A stretch of 64,000 nt of DNA from Arthrobotrys musiformis (lineage: Eukaryota; Ascomycota; Orbiliomycetes; Orbiliales; Orbiliaceae): the NCBI GenBank assembly GCA_036971715.1, contig JAVHJL010000004.1:682001-746000 (forward strand), in the 5' to 3' direction. Below the pieces are notes generated by a model. It did no database searches, was not told the DNA's origin, and saw only the letters and a list, made by a program, of their open reading frames with translations. A program made the translations under genes and the position numbers. Positions 12,126 through 25,239 of the stretch are shown in pieces. The stretch's first letter is position 1. The number at the start of each line of letters is the position of its first letter.

Positions 12126-13165
12126 CTAAGCTTTAAACAAAGTATCGATAAACGCCGTCGCCAGACTGCCGATGACGCTCTTATTCGGCACACTCCCGGC
12201 GACACCATACAAAGCCGCTGTATCACCCTTTGCCGCGCCCTTTCCTCTAGCCTTAACTGCTACCACCACCTCTCCCAAATCCTTCAATAGGGTATCAACG
12301 CTCTTGATGGTGAGCGTTGTGCAAGCCATGTGAACAGCCGGAGGATCCTGGAGGGCATTTAGATGCCATCCGAGCTTTGAGAGCTCATCGGCGACATCGT
12401 AGATATCTATCGTTTTACTGCTGAAGGCGACGACGGAGACGAGTGGTTCGCCCATGACGTAGAGGTCCGGTGACATGGTTTCTGTTATTCCGGCTGCGAG
12501 GCGTTGGGCGCAGGTTACGATTGCGTGGGCGGAGGAGATGTAGCCGGATTCGCCCATGGAGATCATGGAGGCGTAGCAGCCGGCGATCAAGGCGCCCGGA
12601 CGGGAGCCGGAGAGGTTTGGGGAGGCGTAGATGCCGCCGGTCCAGTGGGTGTTTACGTAGTATTGGTAGGCGCGGAGTTGGGAATTGCGGTAGATAAGGG
12701 TGGAGTTGCCTTTGGGGGCGAAGCCGTCTGTGATGTAACTTTGTTAGTGGGGTTTGAAGGGGGTTTAGGGAGGGGTGAAACATACATTTGTGGGTGTCAC
12801 AGGAGATTGAAGTTACACCCTTGAGTCTGAAGTCGAATGGTTCGGATTTGAAGCCGGCCTTTTCGAGGAATGGGACGATGAAGGAGCCGAGGCAGGCGTC
12901 GACATGGAGTGGGATCTTCTTGCGGAGGGCGAGGCGGCTGAGACCTTGGATGTCGTCGATGATGCCGTGGGGGAAGTTCGGGGCGGATCCGACGAGGAGG
13001 ACGGTATTATAGTTGATAAGCCTAGCGACACGCTTGAGGTCGACCTTGTAGGTTACCGGATCGATTTCGACGTGGTGGACCTTCATCTTGAAGTAGTAGC
13101 CGGCCTTGTCGAAGGCGGCGTGGGCGGTCTTGGGCATGATGCTGCCGGCTCGTTAGTCTTTATTT

Positions 13166-13204
<39 letters not shown>

Positions 13205-14063
13205 TTGTATATTGGGGAATAGGACTCACATCTCCGGTTCGGTGACGCCTTTCTCGACGTATGCCTTGTTCCTTGCGGACAAGCAGGCCATCAGGATGGA
13301 CTCGGTTCCACCGCTGGTCGTGACACCGGCACCTCCGGGTGGTGCATTGAACATGGAAAGAACCATAGCGACGACCTCCGCTTCCATCTTTCGGACTCCG
13401 GGGAAGACGTCGGGGTGCAGAGGGTTGCTGACGGAGAACATTCTCATGCAGTCGGTCTGAAGGTCGAGCAGTTCCTTGCCGCCGTGGTATACGGCTCCGG
13501 ATACCTGACCGGTCTCCCAATTTGTATGCTTCAAGTCGGCCAGTCTGACAATTTACATTATATTAGCGTTCAAATTTTTATATCAGGTCAAATATAGCTA
13601 GGAAAACATACTTCAAGAGTTCTTCCCTGATTTTGTCAAAACTGACACCGTTCTTCGGCAGAGCCAAGTGGCGGACAAGATTGGGGTCTCGGACGATCAT
13701 CTTCTCCTCCAGCTTGGCGGTGGCCTCGTCGAGCTGTGCCTTGACCTTGCCCTTGACGCCGGGGGCCCGCAGTATGAGGCCATAGGCCGTGCTTCGGAGG
13801 TAGTTGTAGAAGATGACGATGGTGCCGATGATTCCATAGCCACGGAGCTGGCGGGCGGCCTTCGAGGACCAGCGCAGGATGAAGTAGACGAAGACGATGT
13901 TCCGGATGCTGCACCTCTCCATTAATCCGTGATCTCGTATATAGAATATTAAAAAAAGAGGAGAAACTTACACTCCGATGTTGAAGAGCAGAGCCTGGTT
14001 CCGGGGATTTGCCCTCTGGACGTTGAAGGTGTCCCTCAGCGAGACCGGCACGCGCGACGACAT
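12126..14063 (-). CDS. dpl1: Sphinganine/sphingosine-1-phosphate lyase
   Basis: This is a PLP enzyme of the ER membrane that cleaves phosphorylated long-chain bases into a fatty aldehyde and phosphoethanolamine, the exit step of sphingolipid breakdown. Five exons (14063-13972, 13908-13612, 13544-13230, 13141-12786, 12727-12126) give about 553 residues, normal for the family. An N-terminal hydrophobic segment is the expected ER anchor. Family signatures include TSGGTESI, HVDACLGSF, the PLP-binding DTHK with Lys353, then YGFAPKG, and TGGIYASPN followed by GSRPG. The intron after DTHK splits the Tyr codon. Intron 3 carries a TA microsatellite. The start at 14063 opens a frame that joins exon 2 in phase. 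Confidence 0.96.
13170..13200. repeat. TA dinucleotide microsatellite in a lyase intron
   Basis: A TA run of about 15 units lies inside the 88-nt third intron (13142-13229) of the sphingosine-phosphate lyase gene. Length changes there would alter the size of a short intron but not the protein. Confidence 0.8.
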
Positions 14064-14809
14064 TTTGCTGCCAATTAATTACTATCGATTACCGTGTGAA
14101 GCTGAGTGTATAGAAGAGAAGCTCAAAGTGCGGAGGTCATTTGTAAAAAGAGAGCTGCCCGACGGCAGCAGCCTTTAAATATATATGATTCTGGAGATAT
14201 CGAACAGTCGGAGTTCCAAAGCAGAAGGAGGAAATTGCGACTGATGTCAACCATTTTAGCTCGACCGAGGCAGCGAGCCCAGGCAAGAAACAAGGGTTTT
14301 AGCCAGCCAGTTTGTCTGGTTTGCCCGGATTTCGTATTGGCCCGCAAGCTTGTGGAAATCTGATACGACCAAACACCCCGGTCGGTTCACATACACAATA
14401 TGACATACATAGTACAGTAGTTCGAACTGGAGGGGGGATCGTGGGGTAGTTTGAAGTTATTCAGACATGACTAATCTGATATTATATTATGTACAGACAG
14501 CCCAAGTGACCTTTCCAAACAAGATATCGGTATGTAATAATATGTATAACAATGTATAGAAAGTATATGTACAAGTTATGTGATTCCATGTGTCCACATC
14601 GTATTGTCCGCCAGGTCGTGGTACTCTGCTAGCGGCGACTTTTGGGACCTGATTGATTGATTGATTGATTGATAGTAACCCTGGATAAAAGAGTTTTGCT
14701 GGTCCACCAAATCTCCGACCAACCAGACTCTATATCCGATCCAACCACTATTGATTGGTTGACTGATCGATATATCAATCCACAGAGATGGTAGATGCAA
14801 TGGGAATGA
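14064..14809. other. Intergenic, upstream of the lyase gene
   Basis: This is the promoter side of the lyase gene and the 3' side of the L33 gene, both on the minus strand. It holds a GATT microsatellite near 14650-14673. I see no gene or RNA pattern. Confidence 0.5.
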
Positions 14810-15088
14810 TCACGACGACTCCTCCGATCGCAGGAACTTCGACTTCTCCACCACGAACCCGGTCGGCGGCTGTCGTCTCTCGTGCATCTCCCGTCTCGTC
14901 AACTTCTTGTCCGTCGTCGACAGGGCGATCAGCTCCTTGACCTTCATCAACTGACCGGCCGTCGCCGGTGTGATCTTGTGAAAAACCGTTCGCATTCGTT
15001 TCCGCAGACCGAGGGCCTTTAGCACTCCGACCTTCTTCTGTGGCATACCGATGGCCGATCGGATCAAGGTGACTTTGAAGAACGACAT
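14810..15088 (-). CDS. MRPL33: Mitochondrial large-subunit ribosomal protein L33 (uL30m)
   Basis: A single exon encodes 92 residues, close to the size of the yeast protein. The N-terminal pattern FFKVTLIRSAIGMPQKK, the following GLRKR, the PATAGQLMKVKEL core and the C-terminal GFVVEK are all typical of fungal mitochondrial uL30. The product is a structural protein of the mitochondrial large ribosomal subunit. I chose the Met at 15088 because the conserved start of the family begins there. The frame stays open upstream, but that sequence is His-rich and does not fit. The gene is transcribed away from SEC6, and the two share a promoter region of about 630 bp. Confidence 0.93.
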   Translation of the reverse strand: MSFFKVTLIRSAIGMPQKKVGVLKALGLRKRMRTVFHKITPATAGQLMKVKELIALSTTDKKLTRREMHERRQPPTGFVVEKSKFLRSEESS

Positions 15089-15719
15089 TTCGTCCGATAT
15101 CAAAATTATAGATGTGTACTGTCTGATGTTGCTCGTCGCCGTCGTTTGAAGAAGAGTTTTTCTCTCTGTTTCTTCGTTCTTATCGTAGCCGTCGGGAAGG
15201 TAGAAAACGCCCAATTGTCGCGAATTCGCTATATTCTCATGATCCGACCCGTCCTCCGGTGTCTCTTTTATCCTTCTCTCGCTGTCCCGTCGATGAGGGC
15301 TTTCGTGGTGGTGATGGTGTCGTTGAGGGAGGTGTAGTTGAGTAAAGATTGAAGATTGAAGATTCTCGGCTGGGCTTTCCCCCAGCGGCGGCGACAAACA
15401 AGCTGGGCCGGCTAACCAAGCTAACGGCAGCAGCTGCCCCTCGACACAATCCAGAAGACCACCAATTCAACATCAACATCAACATCATCATCAACCATCA
15501 ACCAGCCATCGCCACCTCCCCAATTCACCAATCATCACCGCGGCTTCCAGCTTCAATTCCCGTCGAAGTCTGGGTCGAACTGCTTCTGCCAATGCGTCTA
15601 GGTTTCTCGGTTTTATTCTGACGATGCCACGCTCCTTACACGCTTAAACACCCAGCCTACTATATCGACCATCTCCCACCCCGGATTACCACTATATTCC
15701 CTTCCTACACCCTTAAACC
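15089..15719. promoter_or_regulatory. Divergent promoter region, L33 / SEC6
   Basis: About 630 bp lie between the start codons of two genes transcribed in opposite directions. The region includes CT-rich tracts just before SEC6, as is common in fungal promoters. I could not assign specific factor sites. Confidence 0.5.
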
Positions 15720-18145
15720 ATGGAAGACGCTCAGATCAAAGGCACGGCAAAGCTGGCCGAGACCCTTCGACATCCAGATGTACATAAAACCACCCTCATC
15801 ACTCCTTATTATCGAAGAAAGGCCCATGCTAACCGTGGAAGTCTAGGATTTGGAACGGATATCAACCCTGAAGGCCCAGTATACCTCCGACAAAGCCGCC
15901 ATCGATGCTCAGCTCAAAGCTGGCGTCCAGCTTCAGCTGGATGTCACGAAGGTCAGCCATCTTCCTAACCGCTTTCACAAACTACTGGAACTAAGCTAAC
16001 GCTAGCTACAACCATATAGGCTGGCATGAAAGCCGTCGAGGACTCCCAAAAGGATCTCAACCTCATCAGGGAAGAGCTGGTCAAGGTAAACCCTCCCACG
16101 CTCCATCAAAAAACAAAAGCTAAGAAGATAAATAGATCGATAGACTCTGCTCCGAAGCCCAAACAATGATCAAAGACTTCCCCTTAATCAACGAAGTCTC
16201 CCGCGTCCAGCGAAACTTCACACAAGTCGAAGAAATCATGACCGGCCTGGCAAACCTCAACAAGAACATCGAAGAAATCGAACAAATGCTCGAGGACGAC
16301 AACACCGAAGACGGTCTGATGGGCCAAATGCCCAACCTCCTGCCCGTGCACTACAAACTCGGCGCCCTCCGTGATTTCCGCGACGACGCCATCTTCCAAG
16401 CTACGAGAGCCTCAAGCGATACCAGCAATACCCTGCAAAACTACTTCGCCGTCATGGATGATGCCGTGGGAGAGTTTGAAAATCGTCTCGATCTATTTTT
16501 TTCCAACATTCTAGACATGGTCCGCGGTAGGAACGTTTCCCTAGTCGTCAGAATCGCAAAGATAATAGAGGCCGAAGAAACAACCGACAATAAAATCAAG
16601 GCCCTCCAGGACGCCACATCACAGCATTCGGACCTCGTCTCACGTTTCAAATCCATCAACGTCGGCTCGAAACAACAGAAGGAATACAAGAAACGCTACA
16701 TAGCCTGCATCAAATCCTCCGTCGCCGAGAAATTCAGAGAAGCCGAAGAACTCTTCCAGGAGGACTCATCCACCCTCCTCGACTCCTTCGAATGGTACTT
16801 CGACGACCTCTTCGTCGTAAAGGACTTCCTCACCAAACTCGTGCCCCCGAAATGGAAGATATTCGAAACATACCTCAACATCTACCACGGCCAGATGCAC
16901 GAATTCATCACAAAACTCGTGGATAACAAAGACCTAGACGGCCAGGGTCTCCTCCAGATCATCCTGTGGAAGGGACAATACAACCAGGGGCTCAAACAAC
17001 TCAAAGTCGACAGAAACTCCCTCGACCCGCCCGTCCTCGGTGTCCCCGAAGAAGACCTAGTGAAGGAATACCTCAGCATCATCGTCACCAAGATGACCGA
17101 ATGGATGAACTCGGTGAACCAATCCGACGTCAAAGAATTCCAAGAACGTAGGGAGGCACCGGACACCAACGAATCCGGAAACTTCATCTTGCAAGGCGCT
17201 ATCATCGCCTTTCAAATGATAAACCAACAGATCGATGTCGCCTCCGATGCGGGTAAAGTCTCGGTCTTATTGGGCGTCATCGATGAATGCGCCGTACTAC
17301 TGAAAGGACGACAGTCGATGTGGGAGGACGTAACACGAAAGGAGGTAGACAAATACCTCGACCCGATGGCCAACATCCCCGAAGGTCTATTCGAATGGAT
17401 GATGGCCGTAGCAAACGACCAAGCCCGCTGCGCCGTCTTCACCGAAGCCGTGAAATCGCGCTTACTCGACGCGCTGCCCAAGAAAGCCCAAGACCACCTG
17501 GAACAATCCCTCGGAAGCGTAGTAGACGGCTTCGTGGATATGGCAGGCGTGATCACAAAACGCATCACCGAAGTCATCTTCCACGACCTCCGGGCTCCGA
17601 TTTCTGCATTCTTCACGCCGGAGTGGTATAGTCCCATCGGTTACACGAAGCATATGGAATCCATCACGGTTACTATCGAATCCTACCTGTCGGACTGTAA
17701 GGTCGGTCTGGACTCATCGATCGCGGCGGAAGTAGCGTTGGAGTTATCGGAGATGACGGTGGTATCCTACCTCGCTGCGGTGAAGAATAAGAACGCCAAG
17801 TTCCTAACGCAGTCGGCGGATGTGGCGGGACAGGTTCGGTCGGATGTGATGTGCGGATTTGGGTATTTCAGGGAGACGACGAGTTTGGAGGCGGCGAAGC
17901 AGACGTGGCCGGTTATTGAGTATTTTATACAGTTGGCGGTTAGCCCCAAGGAGTCGCTTTGGGAGACCTACGTGAGCTTCAAGACGGCGTATTGGGATTT
18001 GAGTAACGATTGGGTGGATTTGGTGTTGAGGTGTCGGGAGGATTCGAGCAGGGAGTTGTTGGGGGTTATCAAGAGTAAGATGAAGGAGTTTGAGGCGGTA
18101 GAGATCGGGGCGCCAACTATCATGGGGAAGGTTAAAGTTAGGTAA
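15720..18145 (+). CDS. sec6: Exocyst complex component Sec6
   Basis: Sec6 is a subunit of the exocyst, which tethers secretory vesicles to the plasma membrane at growth sites. Four exons (15720-15779, 15847-15951, 16020-16085, 16136-18145) join in phase 0 to about 746 residues, as expected for the family. The early exons encode a coiled-coil start (KLAETLRHPD, then DLERISTLKAQ). The main exon carries the long helical-rod sequence with family blocks such as GALRDFRDD, a VPPKWKIFETYL segment and a C-terminal helix bundle. Introns are short, and intron 1 has a GCTAAC branch site. The gene ends about 350 bp from the oppositely transcribed SPO22 end. Confidence 0.95.
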
Positions 18146-18499
18146 TTTCGCCTTTTTTTTAGTGTGTTTTTGCTCATAGGGGCGGCTTTTGCATGGAGAG
18201 GTCTGGATTTTTTTATAGTCTGGTTTTAGCGATTGCTTTTCTGGTGTAGAATAGTCATTCAAGTTTTTGTTTGAATATTAGGATTGGTATGATGTTACTA
18301 CAGTCCAAAGCGATATATATCGACGCCAATCTTGAAAATTTAGAGCGGGGAAGCATGGAGGCGAACGAAACTCCAATGGCCCATCCACGGGGACCTGTGA
18401 TATCAACATAACAGCGACAACGCCTTTCAAAATATATACAACAGGCCCCCCCATAAAACGCCAAAAGACAAAAACACCCATATATCGTAATATTGCCCT
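18146..18499. terminator. Shared 3' region of SEC6 and SPO22
   Basis: These 354 bp separate two converging genes. T-rich sequence follows the SEC6 stop and probably belongs to its 3' untranslated and polyadenylation region. No gene is seen between them. Confidence 0.4.
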
Positions 18500-21400
18500 T
18501 CAACTAGTCCGCAACTTTGCAAATTTTCCTTGGAGTAAATTCTCGAGCTGTCCGCCGTCCTTGACGAATGCGGCGATGGACAGTGCGAATTCTGCCCATT
18601 TTTTGGAGCCGGGGAAGTCGCCCGCGCTGCAATAGTAATCTTATCAGCACCAGCCGAAGCGTATCCAAAGTATTGAAATCAGTTTTACGTACCAGTTCTT
18701 ATCGATACCCAGATTCCAGAGCGAGGCTGCGATCCATTCTAGTTCATCCTGCGGGTACTCGTTTCCCTTGATAAAACCGAACACCGTTAGCAGGAACGTC
18801 TATAAAGCAATGGAGATAATTGAAAACACTCACCACCGCCCGTCGTTTACAAATATCCAGAACTTGGTAGACTAATCTCTCGGCGCGGTTGAAGTCCCCC
18901 TGTAGCGACTTTTGTAAGAGCACCCTGATCCACCTGGCGATTTTATCGACCTTGTGTTTTTCGATTTTGAGGGTGTGGTTTATGAGGTTTTCCAGGACGA
19001 GGAGGAGGGCTGGAATTCCGTCATGTTAGAATAGTGGCTATAGGCTTTTCACTAAATCCGCGAATCTAAGTTAGATATTGTGAGGGGGGGTGGGGGCATA
19101 CTGGCTGTAGGGGCATCGGCGCATAAGATCATATCACCAATCCTCCTTAACGGTTGCATCTGCCCAAACTCCGCGACCTCCTATCCGTCCCATGATTAAT
19201 TGTTAGAACGGTAGCACTCCCAGTAGGGAGCGTACCCCCATAGGTTGAAACTACAAAGGCAACTTTACCTCAACCAGCCCGGGTAAATCACCCCACACTT
19301 CCAAATGCACGCAGGCCTCGAACTCATGACTCAACAAACCCAAGTATCTCTCCCCGAAGTCCCTTTGGGATTGCTCCGTCAACTTGGGATGTAACTTCTC
19401 ACGGATCTCGCGGAAGTTTATGATTGATTTCCGTGCGTTACCGTAGTGTTGTAACTATTTCCCGGATTTACACCGCGGATTTGGAGGTAATGGTTAGTTA
19501 TAGTTCAAGTTGTTCAATTCATCTCCGAATTTAACCCGATGAGCTCAGTTAAAGGCGACTCTGAACCCTCGTCACGAATTGAAACGCTCGAAGATTCGGA
19601 GTATTTGAAATATCCCGTCGAATCCATTCTCCATCCACAACATAACAACAGCCACAAAGAAACTTTACCTAAATCCCAACAAAAGGAAATAATGGGAGCA
19701 TACCTGATCCTCCATCTTCTCCTCCTTCCGGGCCAGAGCTACACATGTGGATGCACAAATGTACTCACAAAACGACCGTCGTAAATTCAAATTCTCAACA
19801 TCTTCTTCCGAGCATACTTCTGGAGGATATAGTTTTATGAACTTTTTTTCCCAAATCGAGATAACGGCAGGATGGGGTGCACAGCATGATAGTGGTTAGC
19901 AAACAGATCTGACAGTTCAAGAAGCTCGGAGAGGAAGTACAGGGCTCGGAGGGGATGATGGACCAATGGGAAGTATTTCCTCTCGAATGAGTACAAGATT
20001 TACTGCAAGTTTCTCCCCAAGTTTGGGTAATGCAAGTCCAATGACAAGGATACACCCAAAGCGGGGGTATGCGGGATGGGAATTCCATTCAGGTATCCCA
20101 TGGTACTAGAAGGGAAAGCGGCAGAAAGGCTGCAGGACAGGGATTTCTTTTCTGGTAACATACCTGAACACAAAGCTGTGAGAAATGAAGTGCGTACTGC
20201 GGAGGCCAATGTTGCAGGGCCCTTAGGGCAAGATTATAGGAGTTGCGGGAGAACCAATCGTACTCGTCTGTGCTCCACATAGACTTCGATGCTCCATCAT
20301 CCGCCGTCGCTTCGGATGTCTTTGATTTAATAGCATTGTTCAACGCTGTTGGATGTAGGATCGAGTCAGCTGGTTTGTAACCTTTGCCTCCGAGGACTAT
20401 TCGCAATTCGAAGGCTCCGTTTCGGGATAGGCACCAGTAAATACCTTTTTGGAACATGGAGTACACGGCATCCAAGTTCCCATTCTCAACGGCTTTATTG
20501 TCCTGTATATCCGACAATATCAACCGGATCATTGTTCTACCAAATAGCCCGGGCGAAATTATGAGGTCAGTTGGCGATTTATGTAAATATAGAAAGGCGA
20601 ATCATAGCTGAACTTAAGTCGAGGCTATGAGTACCAGCTCTGCACGTTGTAATCCGCATACCTGTATATTGCGGGAAGATTGGCGCCTTCCGGTGGCGTC
20701 GTTGTATCTGCCTGCTCAAGCAACTGACCCAGAACCTTCAAGATGATATCCTTATTCCCCATCGATTGCGCCTCCAAAGCACAAGAATACAGGATTGCTA
20801 TATCCCTATTTGGTCCATTGCAGATTTTATCAAGGCATCCCTTAGCTAAATAATGAGAAACCTTGTCAGTATTTCAACATCATCCACCCTTGTAGAAGTT
20901 TAAACCCAAAATGTTCTGGGTTTATATCGCAAGATATGCGGGAATGGCTTACCGGTCTCCAAATCCAACGCCTTCAAGGCGATTTTGAACAGTAGAAACT
21001 GCGTTGAACCCGTTTCTTGACACGAACTGGGCATGCTCTCGTAAGCATCTCGGGCAGCCCCGTAGTCATGTGCTTCGATAGCACAGTGAATTAAACGCCT
21101 TCCAGGCAGCAACAAGCCACGCCTCAAGGTTAGCGACACCCACCACCTTCAAACTGTGGCAAAATCATTTCGCCTCATGAATGATCATAACCCCTGGGAT
21201 GGGCTTACCTTGCTATCTTCCCGGTATTCGTTTCCCCGGACCTCTGGAAGATGGAATGTAAGGCCACCCGGCACCACTGGATCGCTTCAAGCCACCTCCC
21301 ACCAGTAACCAGGGTGTCTGAGACTTTCCAGAGTAACTGTATTCGTGAAAAAAAGCAAGTGATTGGCAAAAAACGAATATAAGTCCCACCGCAGCTTTTG

Positions 21401-24400
21401 GTATCGCATTCAAATTTCCGAGGAGCCGGATTCGTAACTCACAATTTGGGATGCATGGGTCGCACTGATGCTCAAGGGTTTTGCAAGCTTTGTGGATGTA
21501 GCTATGGGTTTTTTTCAAACCGTCCCCAGCTCCCACCCCCAATAAGCGGGGGAGAGGAGGGAAAGTGAATAGGTTAGTTAAACGTCGTGCGCCGTTTTTT
21601 CTTTCTCTCAGAGGGTGCATCATAGTTTTTCTTTTCCTTTCTCCCTTTTCCCTCAAAAATATGGCGTGGTTACACATCTTTGTTGGTTATATATCATATG
21701 CAGCAAATAAATTCTCCGAATAGGAGGATGTAACCATGGCGCGGTCCCAAAGCTAAGGAAATCATATGCAGGAAGAAGCAGGGAAGAGAGAAGGTTAAAA
21801 AAAAAGTCGAAGGGATAAGTGCACAAACCTTCACACATTTGTTGAAGACCTTGTATTACTTCTTCATCGTGAAGATGGGCGTCTTGGACTATCATCCATA
21901 CTCGGGTAACGAATACTTGTTCGATCCATCCTTGGTTATCCTCTAGGGTCAGGCGGTCCGTCACGAAGTGATCGAGTACATTGCATGCAAGCCGATGCCT
22001 AAAAAACTCTCTCCCTCCTCCCCTACGTATGCAATGTGGTTTCCAACCCTCTGATTAGCTATGAAATGACAATTTCCAATTGGTTCGAAGAAATCTTGCT
22101 TTTGTAGAAAGTAAGACATGTCTCGAAGAGCAAAAGATGCGAGGGAAAAAGAAATTCTCTGGGAATACCGTATACACATACCCACGACCTTGCAAGTCCT
22201 GCGCCAACAGCACGTGGCATTTCCCAACAATCCTGTTGCCACCCGTGTCAGGCCTTTGGGACCGTTCTTACAAAAGAAAGAAGAAAAAAGAGCTGCAGTG
22301 AGCCGTAAGATAGTGATACGCACGCCTTGAAGGAACGCTCCGATAGGACAACCGTAGACATCATCTTCATGAGAGCTGAAGAAGCAAAACCGCAATCAGC
22401 CTTTCCGTTAGAGTATATCCCTGCTGCAGTAGTTCCCAAAAACTTAAGAAACAAGCTCACCGGCATGATACGCTTCGGCTCCGAGTTTCTGTGCGACTAT
22501 GATGTCGAGACCTAAGCAGTGGACACTCAATCTTTCAGGCCATTCCTGCATATCCTCTCGTCAGCATCGATCGTAGACGAAAAGCTAACTGCTCGATCCG
22601 AGCCGCCATCGAGAAACTCGCCTTGACCATCACTTCCATCACTTCCTCTGCTTTCTGAAGATCACTCGGTGCTTCCGTCTTCAAACTAGTTTGAACTGTG
22701 CAATCATGAACGTTAGCCACAGCATCAGGCTTTTGAAACCACAACCACAAAACCACAATAGAAGTCACTAGAAAGAAGAAAAGATAGACTCACCAAGGTT
22801 TTGCATAATCCCAAACCTTAATTCAGCTGCAAACCGTTCCGAACCAACGTGCTCCGTATCAACTATCTCCAACGCCCTAGCCAACCATTGAATCCCGGTC
22901 GTGAGGTTCGCCCGCTTCACCATATCCTTACCAATCTTGTACAAGACCTTCCCCAGCGACTCCCTAATCCTAGGTTCAAGTCGAACCGCCGCACTCTCGT
23001 CCCGAGAAAACCGTTCCATGGCATTGTTGCACATGAGTTCGGCGGCGTTGATGTTATGTTGGAGGAAACTCTGTATATAAAAATTTACGGCGTCAACATG
23101 GTTAATACTTGTTTTAAATTTCCAATTAAAAAAAGAGTTCCTGAGAATATTGTGGCTGATTGTGGGAAGAAAATGAGAATATGCTTTTCCCGTCGGGGGG
23201 GGGGGGGGGGGGGGGTAAAGGAAAAGGTCTTACCAGTTCGATCCTTTGGATTAGAAACTCGCATTCCAAGTTGATGCTCTCCATTTCCTCGTCCGCTTGG
23301 AGAGGTGTTGCATTTTTCGATAGGTCGTCGATATACTAGTATCGAATTAGCATATGCATTAGGCATCAGCCACAGAGATACTGTGTGCATATGGCACCCG
23401 GTGGGGCCAAATGATCACGTTCCGGAGTGGCTAAGAACACAAACGCCTACCTTCGCAGCATTGCTCAATACTGAATCCGCAAGTGAAACCTCATTGTGAT
23501 CTATAACATATTCAAAAGAAACACTCCCCAGAGTTTCAGTGGGGTCCTTCCTCCCTCTCTCTTCCTCCCTCCCTTCTTCCCCTCTCGAATCTGAAAGAAG
23601 AACGAAAGTGGAAAGAGAAAAAGAGGAAGAGAGAGAGTAAAGAAGGACAACCCACCTCTCACAAAAATGTTGGATTAGCACAAGCCTATACCGAACGCAG
23701 CTCATAGCGTGGCCCAGCTTCCCGGATAACCTTTTTTGCATCCTTCCTGTCCGGCCAGACACGAAAAAAGCTTGGGTCGCAAACCAGCATATGCAAAAGC
23801 TGGAGCAAAGTGAATTATATGGTTACACAGAACGGACGAAAAAGGAGGAGGGGGGTTATCCGAGCGAATGAGATTAACGAGGGCGAGGGGTGGAAAAACT
23901 TTGGACCACCCATCCCCCTTATTTCTACCATTCGACTCGCATGCAGACATGCGTGTAGCATGGTTTCTTGATTATTCACACCGCGCGCGGGAAAAGGGCA
24001 AAAAAAAAGCGGACCATCAAATCCGAAAAAAAAAAAAAAGAAGAAAAGGTTCAAAGCGAGAATGTATGGACATACCCAGATACGTTTTACCGGCTTTAAC
24101 AGCGATCTTAACGAGTCGTAGGCCGCCTGTATTTTCTCATAGTATTAGTAATTAACCAAGGATTTAAAGACCTTAATTCACATTGACGCCATGGATATTT
24201 GGTTACGTCCTTTTGCTTTTGCCCCGCATAAGTCATGTAGACACTGAAAAGGTAGTCCACTATTTTCAAAATAAACCCTGCTGCAACTCCGAAAACGGGG
24301 AGGTAGCGGGCTGGAATCGAGCATTGAGTATCGAATGCAGGAAACAAGGGTGTCATCGGAGATTTAATCTTTCTTCTCTTTTGTTTTCTTGTGAAAGGTA

Positions 24401-25239
24401 TACGCATGCATCTTTAGTCTGCAGCTAGAAGAGAGGGGCAGAAAAGCAAGGAACATCGATTCGCGAGCAATCGAAAAAATCGAGGTCGATCCGATTCCAC
24501 CGGTGTCGACGAATTTCTATCCAAAGACGACTTCAGAGGAAGAGAGGGAGGCAAATACAACAGACCTTGCGTTGTCCTCCCGCACGTTCTTTGAGCGCAA
24601 TCAAGCGTGAGATAGGCGAGGTGCCTGACTGGTGACATGTAGTATACCATATTAGCGGGTCATTTCCGTTTCCGAAGGTGAAGGAGCTATAGATTATGGT
24701 GGTCGTGGTAGCATGTATGGAGCTCTCGGTGTTCCAAGCAACATACGTTTCAAATGAGTATTCTTGTTCTCGACATCGGATGGTTTCTCGCTCCTCAGGA
24801 GCTTGGTGGTCATATTCCAGAGCTCAGTTCCTTGCAATAGTTCCTCAAGATTAGCTTGGTTAATTTCCAATCAATTCTTCGTAGCTAGGACATACCTCTA
24901 GAGTCCAACCCGGCATGGTCATCCTTAGCTTTCACATACACCCTACTTTTGGCACACTTCTCAATCGAATGCAATAAATCCTCCACCCGTTCCGCAATCC
25001 AGCTTTTCGCTTTATTCGACCCCGAAGTCTTCAACTCGTTGAATAACTCATCGAGTGAGACTTTCCCCCCCCAAGCCACCAATTGCAAACATTAGAATTA
25101 GAAAATTTGGAAAAAAACGATAACCAAGAATCCCAACATCCAGGATAACGGAATGTCTCATACCGAGGAACTGTTTGATACGTTTCTCCACCGTGGAGTG
25201 GCTGATTTGAGCACCAGTACTGGGCGTTTTGTGTTCCAT
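18500..25239 (-). CDS. spo22: Meiosis protein SPO22/ZIP4-like
   Basis: This is a TPR-type scaffold of the ZMM group that supports crossover formation at meiotic synapsis. I can follow about 24 short exons that join in frame to roughly 950 residues. More than half of the gene is intron. Family blocks appear in order: VSLDELFNELKTSG; LRHLAYLTLDCAQ; GLRLVKIAVKAGKTYL; LADSVLSNAAK; CNVLDHFVTDRL; PLSISATHASQILLWK; WCRVALHSIFQRSGE then KIARR; DEYDWFSRNSYNLAL; FCEYICASTCVALA; the C-terminal NEYPQDELEWIA; and a final KKWAEFALSIAAFVKDGG. The start is uncertain: the Met at 25239 is used, and one at 25311 lies in the same frame. One internal intron (24855-24895) is only 41 nt and may be mis-placed. Other individual boundaries may also be off, but the family call is firm. 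Confidence 0.88.
23195..23215 (+). repeat. 21-base poly-G tract in a SPO22 intron
   Basis: An uninterrupted run of 21 G on the plus strand (C on the sense strand of SPO22) lies a short way downstream of an intron's GTAAGA donor. It could form a G-quadruplex on the non-transcribed-sense side or slip during replication. Exact length may be affected by sequencing error. Confidence 0.85.
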
